A stretch of 64,000 nt of DNA from Teichococcus oryzae (GCF_008386565.1 NZ_VUKA01000001.1:1-64000), one strand, 5' to 3'. Positions 53,796-63,835 are shown, counted from the first letter of the stretch. The notes: a model not told the origin generated them from the sequence alone. A program made the numbers and translations.

Positions 53796-54785
53796 ATGGA
53801 ACGACGCAGCCTGTTGCGTGCCGCCCTGGCGGCGCCGCTGCTTTCCCCGCTGGCCGCCCCGGCCATCCGGGCGCAAAGCCGATCCCCCGGCTTCACCCAT
53901 GTGGTGCGGCTGATCGTCCCGAATGCCCCGGGCGGCACCAGCGACATCCTGGCCCGGCTGATCGCGCCGGAACTGACCCAGGCCTTCGGCCAGAACGTGG
54001 TGGTGGAGAACCGGGCCGGCGCCGGCGGCAATATCGGCGCCGATGCCGTGGCCAAGGCCGACCCGGATGGCCACACCCTGGCGCTGCTGGACCTGTCGGT
54101 GCTGGCGATCAACCCGTCGCTCTTCCCCAAGATCCCCTTCGACGCGAAGAAGGATCTGGCGCCCGTCTCCATGGTGATCTACGCGCCCTACATCCTGGCG
54201 GTGAAGAACGCCCTGCCGGTGAACAGCGCGGCCGAGCTGCAGGCCTATGCCAAGGCGAATCCGGGCAAGCTGAACGCCGCCAATTCCGGCACCGGCACCG
54301 CCAGCCACCTCGTGCAGGTCGCCCTGGCCGAGCAGTGGCAGGCCCCCTTCACCCATGTCCCCTATCGCGGCGGGGCGCCCGGCCTGACCGCCCTGGTCAC
54401 CGGCGAGGCCGACATGACGGTGGTGGGCGCCACCCAGGCACTGCCCTATGTCACCAACAAGCAGATGCGCGCCATCGCCGTGACCGGGCCGGAGCGCTTC
54501 AAATCCCTGCCCGACTCGCCCACCTTCCGCGAGCTGGGCTGGAACAATCCCGACAGCGGCACCTGGCAGGGCATCATCACCACCGGCGGCACGCCCCCTG
54601 CCATGGTGGAGCGCATCGCGGCCACGCTGAAGGAGGTGCTGGCCAAGCCCGCCATCGCTTCCCGCATCACGGAACTGGGCGGGCAGCCGCGCCCGGAAGG
54701 CCCGGACAGCATGCGCGCCTGGCTGGACCGCGAAACCGAGAACTATGGCCGCCTGATCCGCGAGAACAACATCAGGCCGGATTGA
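53796..54785 (+). CDS. Tripartite tricarboxylate transporter-type substrate-binding protein
   Basis: A 329-residue periplasmic binding protein of the Bug/TctC family. It has an exported N-terminus with a double Arg (ERRSLLRAALAAPLLSPLAA), then the family motifs VPNAPGGTSDILARL, VVVENRAGAGGNIGADAV and VPYRGGAPGLTAL. Such proteins bind carboxylates or amides, with or without a TctAB permease; none is encoded next to it. AGGAGG lies ten bases before the ATG. It is followed 13 bases later by a hydroxyacid dehydrogenase. Confidence 0.92.
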   Translation: MERRSLLRAALAAPLLSPLAAPAIRAQSRSPGFTHVVRLIVPNAPGGTSDILARLIAPELTQAFGQNVVVENRAGAGGNIGADAVAKADPDGHTLALLDLSVLAINPSLFPKIPFDAKKDLAPVSMVIYAPYILAVKNALPVNSAAELQAYAKANPGKLNAANSGTGTASHLVQVALAEQWQAPFTHVPYRGGAPGLTALVTGEADMTVVGATQALPYVTNKQMRAIAVTGPERFKSLPDSPTFRELGWNNPDSGTWQGIITTGGTPPAMVERIAATLKEVLAKPAIASRITELGGQPRPEGPDSMRAWLDRETENYGRLIRENNIRPD

Positions 54786-54798
54786 GGGAGCCGACCGC

Positions 54799-55800
54799 AT
54801 GAGCCGAGCCGCATCGCCCTTGCGCATCGAGGTGGCGGTCAACGCCGCCTCCTCTCTGCGCACGGCCTTCACGCGGGACGCGGTGCTGGACGCCGCCACC
54901 CGCCGCCCCGGCGTGCTGGAAGGGGTGGAGCTCGGCTTCTGCGACACCGGCCCGGCGCTGGAGCAGGCGCTGCCCGGCGCCGACATCCTGGTGCTGGTCG
55001 GGCAGGCGCCGCTCGGCGCCCTGCGGCAAAGGGCGCCACGGCTCCGCTGGCTGCACTACACCTCGGCCGGGGTGGAATGGCTGCTGCAGGAAGGGCTGCC
55101 ATCCGACCTCCTGCTGACCAATGCCAGCGGCACCCACGCCCCCAAGACGGCGGAATTCGCGCTGCTTTGCGTGCTGATGCTGGGCAACAACATGCCGGCC
55201 CTGTTCACCGCGCAGCGGGAAGCGCGCTGGGACCCGCGCCCGGCGCCCACCGTCGCGGGGCGGACGGCGCTGGTGCTGGGGCTGGGCGGCCTTGGCGGCG
55301 CGGCGGCCGAGGCGCTGTCCGGCGCCGGGCTGACGGTGATCGGCGTCAGCCGCTCCGCCCGCCCGCATCCGGCGGTGGCGGAAAGCCATCCGATCGCCGC
55401 CTTGCCCACGCTGCTGCCGCGGGCCGATTTCCTGGTGATCACCCTGCCGCTGACCCCCGACACCCACAACATCATCGGCGCGCGGGAGCTGGACCTGCTG
55501 CCGCCCGGCGCGGGGGTGGTGAATATCGGCCGGGGCCCGCTGCTGGACCATGACGCGCTGGCGGCCCGGCTGAGCGACGGGCGGCTGGGCGGCGCGGTGC
55601 TGGATGCCCTGCCGCAGGAACCATTGCCGGCCGAATCACCGCTCTGGCGCACGCCCAACCTGATCATCACGCCGCATTGCGGGCTGTACGATCCGGCGGC
55701 CTATGGGCGCCGATGCCTGGACGGGTTCTTCGCCAACCTGGAGCGCTTCAAGGCCGGGCTGGAGATGCGGCAGGTGGTGGACCCGGCGCGCGGCTATTGA
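54799..55800 (+). CDS. D-isomer-specific 2-hydroxyacid dehydrogenase
   Basis: A 333-residue NAD(P)-dependent enzyme. The nucleotide-binding loop is LGLGGLGGAAAEAL. The catalytic residues are Arg in NIGRGPLLD, an acidic residue in LDALPQEPLP and His in ITPHCGLYD. The fold matches glyoxylate/hydroxypyruvate reductase-like members. The LGLGGLG loop shows GxGxxG with a Gly-rich variant. It follows the binding-protein gene closely and probably processes the imported carboxylate or its product. Confidence 0.9.
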   Translation: MSRAASPLRIEVAVNAASSLRTAFTRDAVLDAATRRPGVLEGVELGFCDTGPALEQALPGADILVLVGQAPLGALRQRAPRLRWLHYTSAGVEWLLQEGLPSDLLLTNASGTHAPKTAEFALLCVLMLGNNMPALFTAQREARWDPRPAPTVAGRTALVLGLGGLGGAAAEALSGAGLTVIGVSRSARPHPAVAESHPIAALPTLLPRADFLVITLPLTPDTHNIIGARELDLLPPGAGVVNIGRGPLLDHDALAARLSDGRLGGAVLDALPQEPLPAESPLWRTPNLIITPHCGLYDPAAYGRRCLDGFFANLERFKAGLEMRQVVDPARGY

Positions 55801-55824
55801 GCGGACAGCCCGCTCCGGCCTGCC

Positions 55825-57303
55825 TCAGAGCTGCGCCTCGATCGGCAGCCACTTCACCAGCCGCGCCATGGCGCGGCGGGACCAGCTGGCATCCGGCTCA
55901 TGGGGCTGGGTGCCGGCGGCATCCGTCCAGCGCAGCCTGCCGCGCGGCGTCAGCGAAAGGCGGTAGGAACGCCGCGGATCGACCAGCCGGCGGTATTCGC
56001 GCGCCAGATGCCCGGCCAAGCCGGGATGCCGGGCAAAGGCGCCCATCTCGGTGTTCAGGTTGGCCGAGCGCGGATCGAGGTTGAAGGAGCCGACGAACAC
56101 CACCTCCCCGTCCAGCATCATCGCCTTGGTGTGCAGGCTGGCCCCGCGCGAGCCGAACACGCCACGGCCATGCGAGCCCATGCGCTTCAGCTCGAACAGC
56201 TCGACCCCGAGTTCCAGCAGGCGCGGCCGGTAGCGGGCATAGCCGCTGTGCACGGCCACCACGTCGGTCGCCGCCAGGGAATTGGTCACCACCGTGACCC
56301 TGACCCCGCGCCGCACCAGCGTCTCGATCAGCGCCATGCCTTCCCGCCCCGGCACGAAGTAGGGCGAGATCAGCACCGCTTCCCGCTGCGTCTCCCGCAG
56401 CCGGCTGAGGATGGCGGGCGCCATGCCGGCGCGGTGCGCGCGGCCCTTGGCCTTGGCGGGGGGATCGGCCATCACCCGCACCGCGCCGTCGGCGGGCAGC
56501 AGGGAATGGTCCTGTCCCAGCAGCACCGCCCGCTTGGCGGCCAGCGCCTTCAGATAGGGGCGTGCCTTGTCGGAATCGGGGATGACATCCAGCTCGGCGC
56601 GGAAAGCGGCCAGCGCAGGGGTGCTGAGGCCGGCGGCGACGCGGAACCGCTCCACCGGACGGGCCAGGGAGGATGCCCAGTAGCTGTCGAACACCGTCTG
56701 GGCCTGGCTGGCGGCCTCCCCGGCGATCAGCAGGTCGAGGTCGCGGAAGTTGAAGTCGCCGGCGCCGTCGAAATAGGCATCGGCGATGTTGCGGCCGCCC
56801 ACCAGCGCCATGCGGCCATCCACCACCCAGTTCTTGTTGTGCATGCGGTGGTTCAGGTGCCAGCCGCCCAGCGCGAACTCCACCGCCAGGCCCAGTTGCC
56901 CCAGCCAGCGCAGCCGGGCGGTGTTGAACAGCCGCACCTCGATGCGGGGATGCGCGGAAAGCAGGGCAATGCGCCGCTCCACCCCCAGCACGTAGCTGTC
57001 ATCGAGCAGCATCCGGACCCGCACGCCGCGATCCGCCGCGGCCAGCACCTCGCGCGCCAGCAGGCCGCCGGTGATGTCGTCGGACCAGCGGTAATATTGC
57101 AGGTCCAGCGTGCGGCCGGCGATGCGGGCGCTGTGGGCGCGCAGCATGAAGGCTTCCAGCCCCTTCGGCAGCAGCGTCACGCCCGTGGTGGCGCCGGCAT
57201 CCTGCAGCAGCCGGCTCACCGCCGCATCCAGGGCGCTGGGCACGGGGGTGCCGTTCACCGTCACCGGCGGCGAGCGCGGGGGATGCAGCAGCGCGTGGTT
57301 CAT
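55825..57303 (-). CDS. Phospholipase D/cardiolipin synthase-like protein
   Basis: A 492-residue PLD-superfamily enzyme with two HKD motifs. The first is HNKNWVVDGRMALVGGRN (His155, Lys157, Asp162) and the second HTKAMMLDGEVVFVGSFN in the C-terminal third. There is no clear N-terminal membrane helix, as in ClsC-like cardiolipin synthases. It probably transfers phosphatidyl groups between phospholipids. It overlaps the EEP gene by four bases (ATGA) and ends 25 bases from the convergent dehydrogenase. Confidence 0.88.
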   Translation of the reverse strand: MNHALLHPPRSPPVTVNGTPVPSALDAAVSRLLQDAGATTGVTLLPKGLEAFMLRAHSARIAGRTLDLQYYRWSDDITGGLLAREVLAAADRGVRVRMLLDDSYVLGVERRIALLSAHPRIEVRLFNTARLRWLGQLGLAVEFALGGWHLNHRMHNKNWVVDGRMALVGGRNIADAYFDGAGDFNFRDLDLLIAGEAASQAQTVFDSYWASSLARPVERFRVAAGLSTPALAAFRAELDVIPDSDKARPYLKALAAKRAVLLGQDHSLLPADGAVRVMADPPAKAKGRAHRAGMAPAILSRLRETQREAVLISPYFVPGREGMALIETLVRRGVRVTVVTNSLAATDVVAVHSGYARYRPRLLELGVELFELKRMGSHGRGVFGSRGASLHTKAMMLDGEVVFVGSFNLDPRSANLNTEMGAFARHPGLAGHLAREYRRLVDPRRSYRLSLTPRGRLRWTDAAGTQPHEPDASWSRRAMARLVKWLPIEAQL

Positions 57304-58235
57304 GCGGCCTCCGCCACCCCTGGCTCGGCCGGGTGGGCGCGGTTCAGGCTGAGCCGCGCCTTGAGCGGCAGGTGGTCCGAGGCGATGCGGGCCAGCGGGC
57401 TGTCATGGGCCTCGACCTGGCGCACCAGCCCCTGCGGCCAGCCCAGGATGCGGTCCAGCGCGAACACCGGCAGGCGGGACGGAAAGCTGGGCGGGCCGAA
57501 GGACACCCCGCCGAACAGCGGCTCCAGCGGCCGCAGCGAGGACCGGCGGCCGGGGCGCCATTCATTGAGGTCGCCCAGCATCAGCGTCGGCATGGTGGGG
57601 CCGCGGCCGATCGCCTCCAGGATGGCGGCGGATTGCCGCATGCGGCAGCGCTTCAGCAGGCCGAAATGCGCCGCCACCACCCGCAGCCGGCCGCCCGGCA
57701 GCTCCATCTCCACCATTACCGCGCCGCGCGGCTCGGCACCGGGCAGACTCAGCCGGTGCACCTCCAGCGCCGTGCCCTGGCGCACCAGAAGGGCATTGCC
57801 ATGCCAGCCATGCCCATCCGGCAGGCGGGACACCCGCACCATCTGCAAGCCGCAATCGCGCAGCGCCGCCGTGTCCAGCAGGCCGGTGCGGCGGCCGAAG
57901 CGGCGATCCGCCTCCTGCACCGCCAGGATATCCGGGCAGATCTCCGTGATCACCTGGGCGATGCGGGACGGATCAAAGCGGCGGTCGGTGCCGACGCATT
58001 TGTGGACGTTGTAGGACGCGACCGTGATTTCCGGCCCTTCGGGCGGCGGGGGCGGCGGCACGGATGGCAGCAGCGGCACGCCATGCCGGTCGCGCAGCGA
58101 CGCCAGGCTGCCGGCGATGTTGCGGGCCAGCCCCGCGCCGATCAGCTTCTGCGCCCTGGCCCGCGGGCCCTTGGCTTGCACGGAACCGCCCTCCTGGCCC
58201 TGGCTCTCCGGCAGGGGGGAGTCCAGGGGCGTCAT
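57300..58235 (-). CDS. Endonuclease/exonuclease/phosphatase-family hydrolase
   Basis: A 311-residue EEP-fold protein. An N-terminal basic and Pro-rich region of about 68 residues precedes the core with ITVASYNVHKCVG, ILAVQEADRRFG, LMLGDLNEW and the terminal SDHLPLKARL motif; all metal and catalytic positions are present. The coupling to a cardiolipin synthase-like gene is a known pairing and suggests a phospholipid-related phosphodiesterase, though this is inference. Confidence 0.87.
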   Translation of the reverse strand: MTPLDSPLPESQGQEGGSVQAKGPRARAQKLIGAGLARNIAGSLASLRDRHGVPLLPSVPPPPPPEGPEITVASYNVHKCVGTDRRFDPSRIAQVITEICPDILAVQEADRRFGRRTGLLDTAALRDCGLQMVRVSRLPDGHGWHGNALLVRQGTALEVHRLSLPGAEPRGAVMVEMELPGGRLRVVAAHFGLLKRCRMRQSAAILEAIGRGPTMPTLMLGDLNEWRPGRRSSLRPLEPLFGGVSFGPPSFPSRLPVFALDRILGWPQGLVRQVEAHDSPLARIASDHLPLKARLSLNRAHPAEPGVAEAA

Positions 58236-58406
58236 GCTGCATTCCGGGAAAACACGTTGAACCTTTGCTCCGCGTGGTGAGGCGCCGGATGATGGCCGCG
58301 TTGCCGCCGCCGGCTTATGGGAACCTAGGAAAGCGCAAGCGGGTTTCCAAGCGCGGCATCAAGCCTCCGCCACCCTCCCATGAGCCTCTTGCATCCCGGC
58401 CCCGGA

Positions 58407-58431
58407 CGGGGGCGGAGGCGGGCCGCCCCCG
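58407..58431 (-). terminator. GC-rich hairpin directly after ftsY
   Basis: CGGGGGCGG (58407-58415) pairs perfectly with CCGCCCCCG (58423-58431) around a seven-base loop. It starts three bases after the ftsY stop on the minus strand. No U-tract follows, so it is a weak intrinsic terminator or an mRNA-end hairpin. The rest of the 199-bp gap before the EEP gene shows nothing more. Confidence 0.5.
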
Positions 58432-58434
58432 CCG

Positions 58435-60144
58435 CTACAGGCCCAGCAGGGAGCGGGCGAAGTCCCGGGCGGAGAAGGGGCGCAGGTCGGCCGCCTTCTC
58501 CCCCACGCCGACGGCATGCACCGGCAGGCCGAATTCCTGCGCCAGCGCCACCACGATGCCGCCCTTGGCCGAGCCATCCAGCTTGGTCACCACCAGCCCG
58601 GTCACGTTCACCATCTCGGCGAACACCTTGCATTGCTGGGTGGCGTTCTGGCCGGTGGTGGCATCCAGCACCAGCAGCACGGAATGCGGGGCGGTGGGAT
58701 CGATGCGCTGCATCACCCGCACCACCTTGCGCAGCTCCTCCATCAGGGCGGTCTTGTTGTGCAGCCGGCCGGCGGTGTCCACCAGCAGCACCTCGGTGCC
58801 CTTTTCCCGCGCCTGCTTCAGCGCGTCGAAGGCCAGCCCGGCGGCATCGGCGCCCTGTTTCGCGGGCGCCGCCACGTCGCAGCCGGTGCGGCCGCCCCAG
58901 ATCTGCAGCTGCTCCACCGCCGCGGCGCGGAAGGTGTCGCCCGCCACAAAGGTGACGGAGCGGCCTTCCTCGCGGAATTGCTGGCCGAGCTTGGCGATGG
59001 TGGTGGTCTTGCCGGTGCCGTTGACACCGACCACGAGCACCACATGCGGCCGCTTGCCGCGGTCGAGCACCAGGGGCTGCGCCACCGGCTCCAGGATGGT
59101 GGCGATCTCGGCGGCCAGCGCTTCCTTCACCTCCTGGTCGGTGACCTCGCGGCCGAAGCGGGTGCGGCGGAAGCCCTCGACGATGCGCCCGGCGGCGGAT
59201 ACGCCGAGATCGGCGGTGATCAGCGCCTCCTCCAGCTCCTCCAGCGCGGCATCGTCCAGCTTGCGCTTGGTGAACAGGCCGGTGAGGCCATCGGTGAGCC
59301 GCGCTGTGGAGCGCGACAACCCGGCGCGCAGCCGGCCGAACCAGCCGCCCCGTTCCTCGACAGGGGCTGCTTCCGGCTCCGCCTCCGCCTCGTCCGGCAG
59401 GAAGGCGGCCGATGGGGGGATGACCGGCACGGCCGCATCCTCGCGCGACGGCTCCGGGGGCGGTTCCACCTCGGGCACGGCCGGCACGGGCGGAGCCTCC
59501 GGCAGTGGCGCGGGGGGAGGCGCCTCGGGCGGCGGCGGCGGCGCGGGGGGAGGGGCGGCGGGCGGCGGCGTTTCGGCCGGCGGGCGGTCCCAGCCTGGCG
59601 GCGCGGTGTCGGGAACAGGGGGCGGCGCCGGCTGCTCGGGCGGAATGGCGGAGGGCGGAACCTCCAGCGGCGGCGCCGGGGACGGGATCTCGGTGGCGGG
59701 CTGGAAGGGCCGCTCGCTCAACGGTCCCTCGCCGGGGCGCGGCGGGGGCGGGATCTCGGCGGGCACCTGCGGCAGGTCGCCCGGCAGCGGACCGCCCGAT
59801 GGCAGGTCATCCGCCCGCAGGTCTTCCGGCGGGGGGGAGCGGGTTTCGGGCGGCGCCACGGCGCCATGCGATTCGGCGCGCGGCGGCAGCGGGGGCAAGG
59901 GCGCCGGGTCAGGGCTGCGGGTTTCCGCCGGGGCGGGGGCGCTGGCCGCCGGCTGGGCCTGGAGCGGCGGCGGCTCGGGTGAGGGCGCGTCCGGAGCAGG
60001 CGCTTCAGGCGCCGCGGCGGCAGGTGGTTCCCCGGCGGGGACGCCAGGCTCCGCGGAGGGAAGTGGCTCCTCGGCCGGGGGCGGCGTGGGCTCGGCGGGC
60101 TTCTCCCGTCCGGTCAGCTTGGCCCAAAGGTCGCGCAGCGCCAT
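58435..60144 (-). CDS. ftsY: Signal recognition particle receptor FtsY
   Basis: A 569-residue SRP receptor. A short basic helix (MALRDLWAKLTGRE) is followed by about 250 residues of Pro/Glu/Ala-rich low-complexity sequence corresponding to the acidic A domain. The NG domain has GVNGTGKTTTIAKLG (G1), DTFRAA, DTAGRLHNK (G3) and TKLDGSAKGG (G4). It docks ribosome-SRP complexes at the membrane. Most bacterial FtsY proteins of this group are 300-400 residues, so the linker is long. It lies three bases after mtaB. Confidence 0.96.
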   Translation of the reverse strand: MALRDLWAKLTGREKPAEPTPPPAEEPLPSAEPGVPAGEPPAAAAPEAPAPDAPSPEPPPLQAQPAASAPAPAETRSPDPAPLPPLPPRAESHGAVAPPETRSPPPEDLRADDLPSGGPLPGDLPQVPAEIPPPPRPGEGPLSERPFQPATEIPSPAPPLEVPPSAIPPEQPAPPPVPDTAPPGWDRPPAETPPPAAPPPAPPPPPEAPPPAPLPEAPPVPAVPEVEPPPEPSREDAAVPVIPPSAAFLPDEAEAEPEAAPVEERGGWFGRLRAGLSRSTARLTDGLTGLFTKRKLDDAALEELEEALITADLGVSAAGRIVEGFRRTRFGREVTDQEVKEALAAEIATILEPVAQPLVLDRGKRPHVVLVVGVNGTGKTTTIAKLGQQFREEGRSVTFVAGDTFRAAAVEQLQIWGGRTGCDVAAPAKQGADAAGLAFDALKQAREKGTEVLLVDTAGRLHNKTALMEELRKVVRVMQRIDPTAPHSVLLVLDATTGQNATQQCKVFAEMVNVTGLVVTKLDGSAKGGIVVALAQEFGLPVHAVGVGEKAADLRPFSARDFARSLLGL

Positions 60145-60147
60145 CGG

Positions 60148-61431
60148 TCAGGCCATCTCGGCCAGCAGGCCCAGCGCGTCGGCGCCGGTCACCCGCGCGC
60201 GGATCAGGGCGCCATGGCGGCCCTCGCCGCGCAACAGGCGCAGCGGCGCGAAATGCTCGGTGTGGCCGCGATCGGGGGCTTCCAGCAGCACGATTTCCTC
60301 CTGTCCCTGTCGGGCCTGTTCAACGCGGGCGGCGAAGAAGCGGTTGGCGGCGTCGGCTCCGGCCGCGCGCAGCCGTGCCGCGCGCTCCCGCCGCAGCGGC
60401 ACCGGCAGTTGCGGCATCCGCGCCGCCGGGGTGCCCGGGCGCTCGGAATAAGGGAAGACGTGCAGGAAGTGCAGCCCCGCCTCGGTCACGAAGTCCAGCA
60501 GGGCGGTGAAATGCGCCTCGGTCTCGGTCGGGAAGCCCGCGATCAGGTCGGCGCCCAGGGCGATGCCGGGGCGCAGCCGCCGCGCCCGCTCGGCCACCGC
60601 CAGCGCCTCCGCGCGCGAATGGCGGCGCTTCATCCGCTTCAGCATCAGGTCGTCGCCATGCTGCAGGGAAAGATGCAGATGCGGCATCAGCCGCGGCTCC
60701 TCGGCGATGAGGCGCCACAGATCCTCGTCCATGGCGGCGGGGTCGAGGGAGGAAAGGCGCAGCCGGGGCAGATCCGGCACCAGCGCCAGCAGCCGCCGCA
60801 GCGCCTGGCCGAGGCTGGGCTGCCCCGGCAGGTCGGGGCCGTAGGAGGCGATGTCCACCCCGGTCAGCACCACCTCCCGGTAGCCGGCGGCCACGGCGGC
60901 GCGCGCCTGCTCCACCATGGCGCCGAGCGGCACGGAACGGGACGGGCCGCGCCCGAAGGGAATGACGCAAAAGGTGCAGCGATGGTCGCAGCCCTGCTGC
61001 ACCTGCAGGAAGGCCCGCGCCCGGCCGGCGAAATCGGTGACCAGGTGCGCGGCCGTTTCCCGCGCCGCCATCACGTCGCTGACCGGCGCGGGGGGCGCAT
61101 CGGCCCGCCAGGATTCGGGCTTCAGCTTGTCGGCATTGCCGATGACGCGGGCAACGCCGGGGAGCGTGGCCCAATCATCGGGGCGCAGCTGCGCGGCGCA
61201 GCCGGTGACCAGGATGGGGGTGCCGGGGTGTTCCCGCGCCGCGCGGCGGATCGCCTTGCGCGCCTGCCGCTCCGCCTCGGCGGTGACGGCGCAGGTGTTG
61301 ACCAGCAGCGCTTCCCGGTGCCCGCCGCGCCGGGCGAGGTCGCGCATGGCGACGCTTTCATAGGTGTTGAGGCGGCAGCCGAAGCTCAGCACCCGAAGCG
61401 GGCCCTGGTCCAGGGCCTCGGCCCCGCTCAT
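60148..61431 (-). CDS. mtaB: tRNA t6A37 methylthiotransferase MtaB
   Basis: A 427-residue radical SAM enzyme converting t6A37 to ms2t6A37 in ANN-decoding tRNAs. The N-terminal UPF0004 cluster uses Cys19, Cys47 and Cys78. The radical SAM cluster is [14 protein letters not shown] with Cys148, Cys152 and Cys155. A C-terminal TRAM-like region follows, ending near the stop. The ATG at 61431 overlaps the dapF stop (ATGA), and the dapF-mtaB-ftsY order is common in alphaproteobacteria. Confidence 0.95.
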   Translation of the reverse strand: MSGAEALDQGPLRVLSFGCRLNTYESVAMRDLARRGGHREALLVNTCAVTAEAERQARKAIRRAAREHPGTPILVTGCAAQLRPDDWATLPGVARVIGNADKLKPESWRADAPPAPVSDVMAARETAAHLVTDFAGRARAFLQVQQGCDHRCTFCVIPFGRGPSRSVPLGAMVEQARAAVAAGYREVVLTGVDIASYGPDLPGQPSLGQALRRLLALVPDLPRLRLSSLDPAAMDEDLWRLIAEEPRLMPHLHLSLQHGDDLMLKRMKRRHSRAEALAVAERARRLRPGIALGADLIAGFPTETEAHFTALLDFVTEAGLHFLHVFPYSERPGTPAARMPQLPVPLRRERAARLRAAGADAANRFFAARVEQARQGQEEIVLLEAPDRGHTEHFAPLRLLRGEGRHGALIRARVTGADALGLLAEMA

Positions 61432-62282
61432 GCGGCGAAGTGGTCCAGCTCGACCTGGCCGGTGAAGGCGGTGGCGACGGGGCCAGCCATCAGCACGCTG
61501 CCGTCCAGCCGCCATTCCAGCTCCAGCGCGCCGCCCGGCAACTCGACGCGGGCGCGCCGGGTGGCGAGGCCGCGCCGGTGCGCATTGACCAGCGTGGCGC
61601 AGGCGCCGGAGCCGCAGGCCAGGGTCGGGCCGGCGCCACGCTCCCAGATGGCGACGCGGAGATGGTCGGGCGCCAGCACCTGGGCGAAGCCGATATTGGC
61701 ACGGTCGGGAAACAGCGGGTGGCGTTCCAGCTGCGGCCCCAGCGCGCGCCAGTCCAGCCTGTCCAGGTCCTCCACAAAGAAGGTGGCGTGCGGGTTGCCC
61801 ATGGAACAGGCGGCGGGATCGGAAACGGCGCCCAGCGCCAGGGGCAGGTGGGCGGTGTCCATCGCCTCGGCCAGCGGCACTTCGTCCCAGCCGAAGCGGG
61901 GATGGCCCATATTGGCGCGGACCGTGCCGTCGGGCAGGCGCTCGCAGGGCAGGTCGCCGCTGACGGTGCGCACCGTGACGTGGTCGCGCCCGGTTTCCGC
62001 CATCAGCAGGGAGGCGACGCAGCGCGTGGCGTTGCCGCAGGCGCCGGCCTCCGAGCCGTCCGGATTGTGGATGCGCATGAACACATCGGCCTCCGCCGGC
62101 GCCTCCCCGGGCGCATCGGCCGCCAGCGGCTCCAGCGTGATGAACTGGTCGCAGCCGATGCCGCGATGGCGGTCAGCGAGGGCGGCGATGCGGGCCGGGC
62201 TCAGGCCGAGTGGCCACGGGCGGCCATCGACCACCACGAAGTCATTGCCCAGGCCATGCATCTTGCGAAAGGGGATCTGCAC
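61428..62282 (-). CDS. dapF: Diaminopimelate epimerase
   Basis: A 284-residue epimerase making meso-diaminopimelate for lysine and peptidoglycan. The two catalytic Cys residues are Cys82 in GACGNATRC and Cys223 in ACGSGACAT. Translation probably starts at a GTG, giving the usual start with [16 protein letters not shown]. It is the first gene of the dapF-mtaB-ftsY operon. The 95-bp gap upstream to the hydrolase stop shows no clear promoter. Confidence 0.96.
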   Translation of the reverse strand: MQIPFRKMHGLGNDFVVVDGRPWPLGLSPARIAALADRHRGIGCDQFITLEPLAADAPGEAPAEADVFMRIHNPDGSEAGACGNATRCVASLLMAETGRDHVTVRTVSGDLPCERLPDGTVRANMGHPRFGWDEVPLAEAMDTAHLPLALGAVSDPAACSMGNPHATFFVEDLDRLDWRALGPQLERHPLFPDRANIGFAQVLAPDHLRVAIWERGAGPTLACGSGACATLVNAHRRGLATRRARVELPGGALELEWRLDGSVLMAGPVATAFTGQVELDHFAA

Positions 62283-62377
62283 GCCGGCCTATATAGGCGG
62301 CGCGGCGATCGGGCGGAACCCGCCCGGGGCGCGAAAGCCGCCGCCGCGTAACGTTCGGGGGACGGGGAGGGGATGGC

Positions 62378-63694
62378 TCAGGCCAGCGTGCCGTACACCG
62401 CCTCCCGCACCGCGTTCGCCGCCGCGCCGCCATTCACCGCCGTCTGGGTCATCACCACGGTAACGATGCGATTCGTCGGATCGGCGAAGAAGCCGGTGCC
62501 GTAGATGCCGCCCCAGCCATAGGTGCCGACGCCCTGCCGCGTTTTCGCCGCGCCGGGGTCCGTCAGCACCGAGACGCCATAGCCGAAATCATGGCCCGGC
62601 CCGCGCAGGTCGATGGCCATGCCGCCGGTTTGCGGGCGGGTCATCTCGGCCACCGTTTCCGCCTTCAGGATGCGCCGGCCGTCCAGCTCGCCGCCATTCA
62701 GCAGCATGCGGGCGAAGCGGGCATAGTCGCCGATGGTGGAGGACGCGCCGGCGCCGCCGGACGGGTAGGCACCGTCGCTGAAGGCGCGGATCGGGTCGCC
62801 CATCCAATATCCGCCTGTCAGCGGGTAGGGGACACGCTGCGAGCTGCCCATCGGCTGCAACGCGCCGGACGGGTCGGGATAAAGCGCGGTCACCATGCGC
62901 GGCTGGTCGGCGAGCGGCACGCGGAAGGCGAGGCTGGTGAGGCCCAGCGGCGCGCTGATGTGGTTGGCCACGTAGGCATCGAGCGGCAGGCCGCTGGCCC
63001 GCGCCACGATGGCGCCCAGCACGTCGGTGGCCAGGGAATAATGCCAGGCGCTGCCAGGCTGCATGGCGAGCGGGGCCGCCGCCAGCCGGCGCATGTTGTC
63101 GGCGAGCCCGCGGCGCGGCTCGGCCAGCCCGTCATCCACGCCGAGGCGGCGGTAAGCGTCCACCACGCCGGGACGGTTCAGGAAGCCGTAGGAGAAGCCG
63201 GCCGTGTGGCGCAGCAGGTCCCGCACGGTGGGCTGCCGTTCCGCCGGCACGGTGCGCTCCGGCTCGCCCGGGCGCGGGGCCAGGACGCGCAGGTTGCGGA
63301 ATTCCGGCAGGAAGCGGCCCACCGGGTCGTCGAGCCGGATGCTGCCCTGCTCGACCAATTGCAGGATGGCCACGGAGGTGATCGGCTTGGTCATGCTGGC
63401 CAGGCGGAACAGGCTGTCGGGCCGCACCGGCTCGCCGCCGCCGAAGCTGAGGGGGCCGGCGGCGCCGCTGTACAGCACGGTGCCGTCCTGGCGCACCACC
63501 AGGGCCGAAATGGCACCCACCTTGCCGCTTTCCACCTGTTGCCGCAGCGCCGCGTCCAGCACCGCCTGCCGGGAGGGCGGCGGCGCCACGGGCCGGGCGC
63601 AGGATGTCGCGACGAGGGCCGAGGATGCGCCCATCGCCGCGAGCAGGCTGCGCCGGGACAGTGCGGGGGCTGGTGTGGGCCGGTTCGGGTGCAT
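62378..63694 (-). CDS. Serine hydrolase of the class C beta-lactamase family
   Basis: A 438-residue secreted hydrolase. The N-terminus has a Tat-like SRRSLLAAMGASSA stretch and a lipobox-like ATSC (Cys32), suggesting a lipoprotein. The beta-lactamase-fold motifs are Ser100-x-x-Lys103 in LASMTKP and Tyr219 in HYSLATD. The third KTG-like motif is replaced by a Gly-rich YGWGGIYG near the C-terminus, which is typical of esterase or D-aminopeptidase members (EstB-like) rather than true beta-lactamases. Regulation is not visible. Confidence 0.9.
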   Translation of the reverse strand: MHPNRPTPAPALSRRSLLAAMGASSALVATSCARPVAPPPSRQAVLDAALRQQVESGKVGAISALVVRQDGTVLYSGAAGPLSFGGGEPVRPDSLFRLASMTKPITSVAILQLVEQGSIRLDDPVGRFLPEFRNLRVLAPRPGEPERTVPAERQPTVRDLLRHTAGFSYGFLNRPGVVDAYRRLGVDDGLAEPRRGLADNMRRLAAAPLAMQPGSAWHYSLATDVLGAIVARASGLPLDAYVANHISAPLGLTSLAFRVPLADQPRMVTALYPDPSGALQPMGSSQRVPYPLTGGYWMGDPIRAFSDGAYPSGGAGASSTIGDYARFARMLLNGGELDGRRILKAETVAEMTRPQTGGMAIDLRGPGHDFGYGVSVLTDPGAAKTRQGVGTYGWGGIYGTGFFADPTNRIVTVVMTQTAVNGGAAANAVREAVYGTLA

Positions 63695-63835
63695 GGCTCC
63701 TCCTGGATTCGCCGTTTCTTATCTGGCGTGAGGATGTTCGCTTGCGGGAGTTGCGGGCAAGTGCGGGCGATCGGGCATCGCGCGGCGGCGAGGAAGCGGC
63801 GCGGCCTTGGGGGCGGCCCCCCTTTCCGCCGGCCC

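Noticed and set aside
62378-63694. Calling the serine hydrolase an antibiotic-resistance beta-lactamase
   Set aside because: SxxK and Tyr motifs are present, but the KTG motif is replaced by a Gly-rich segment as in esterase-type members.
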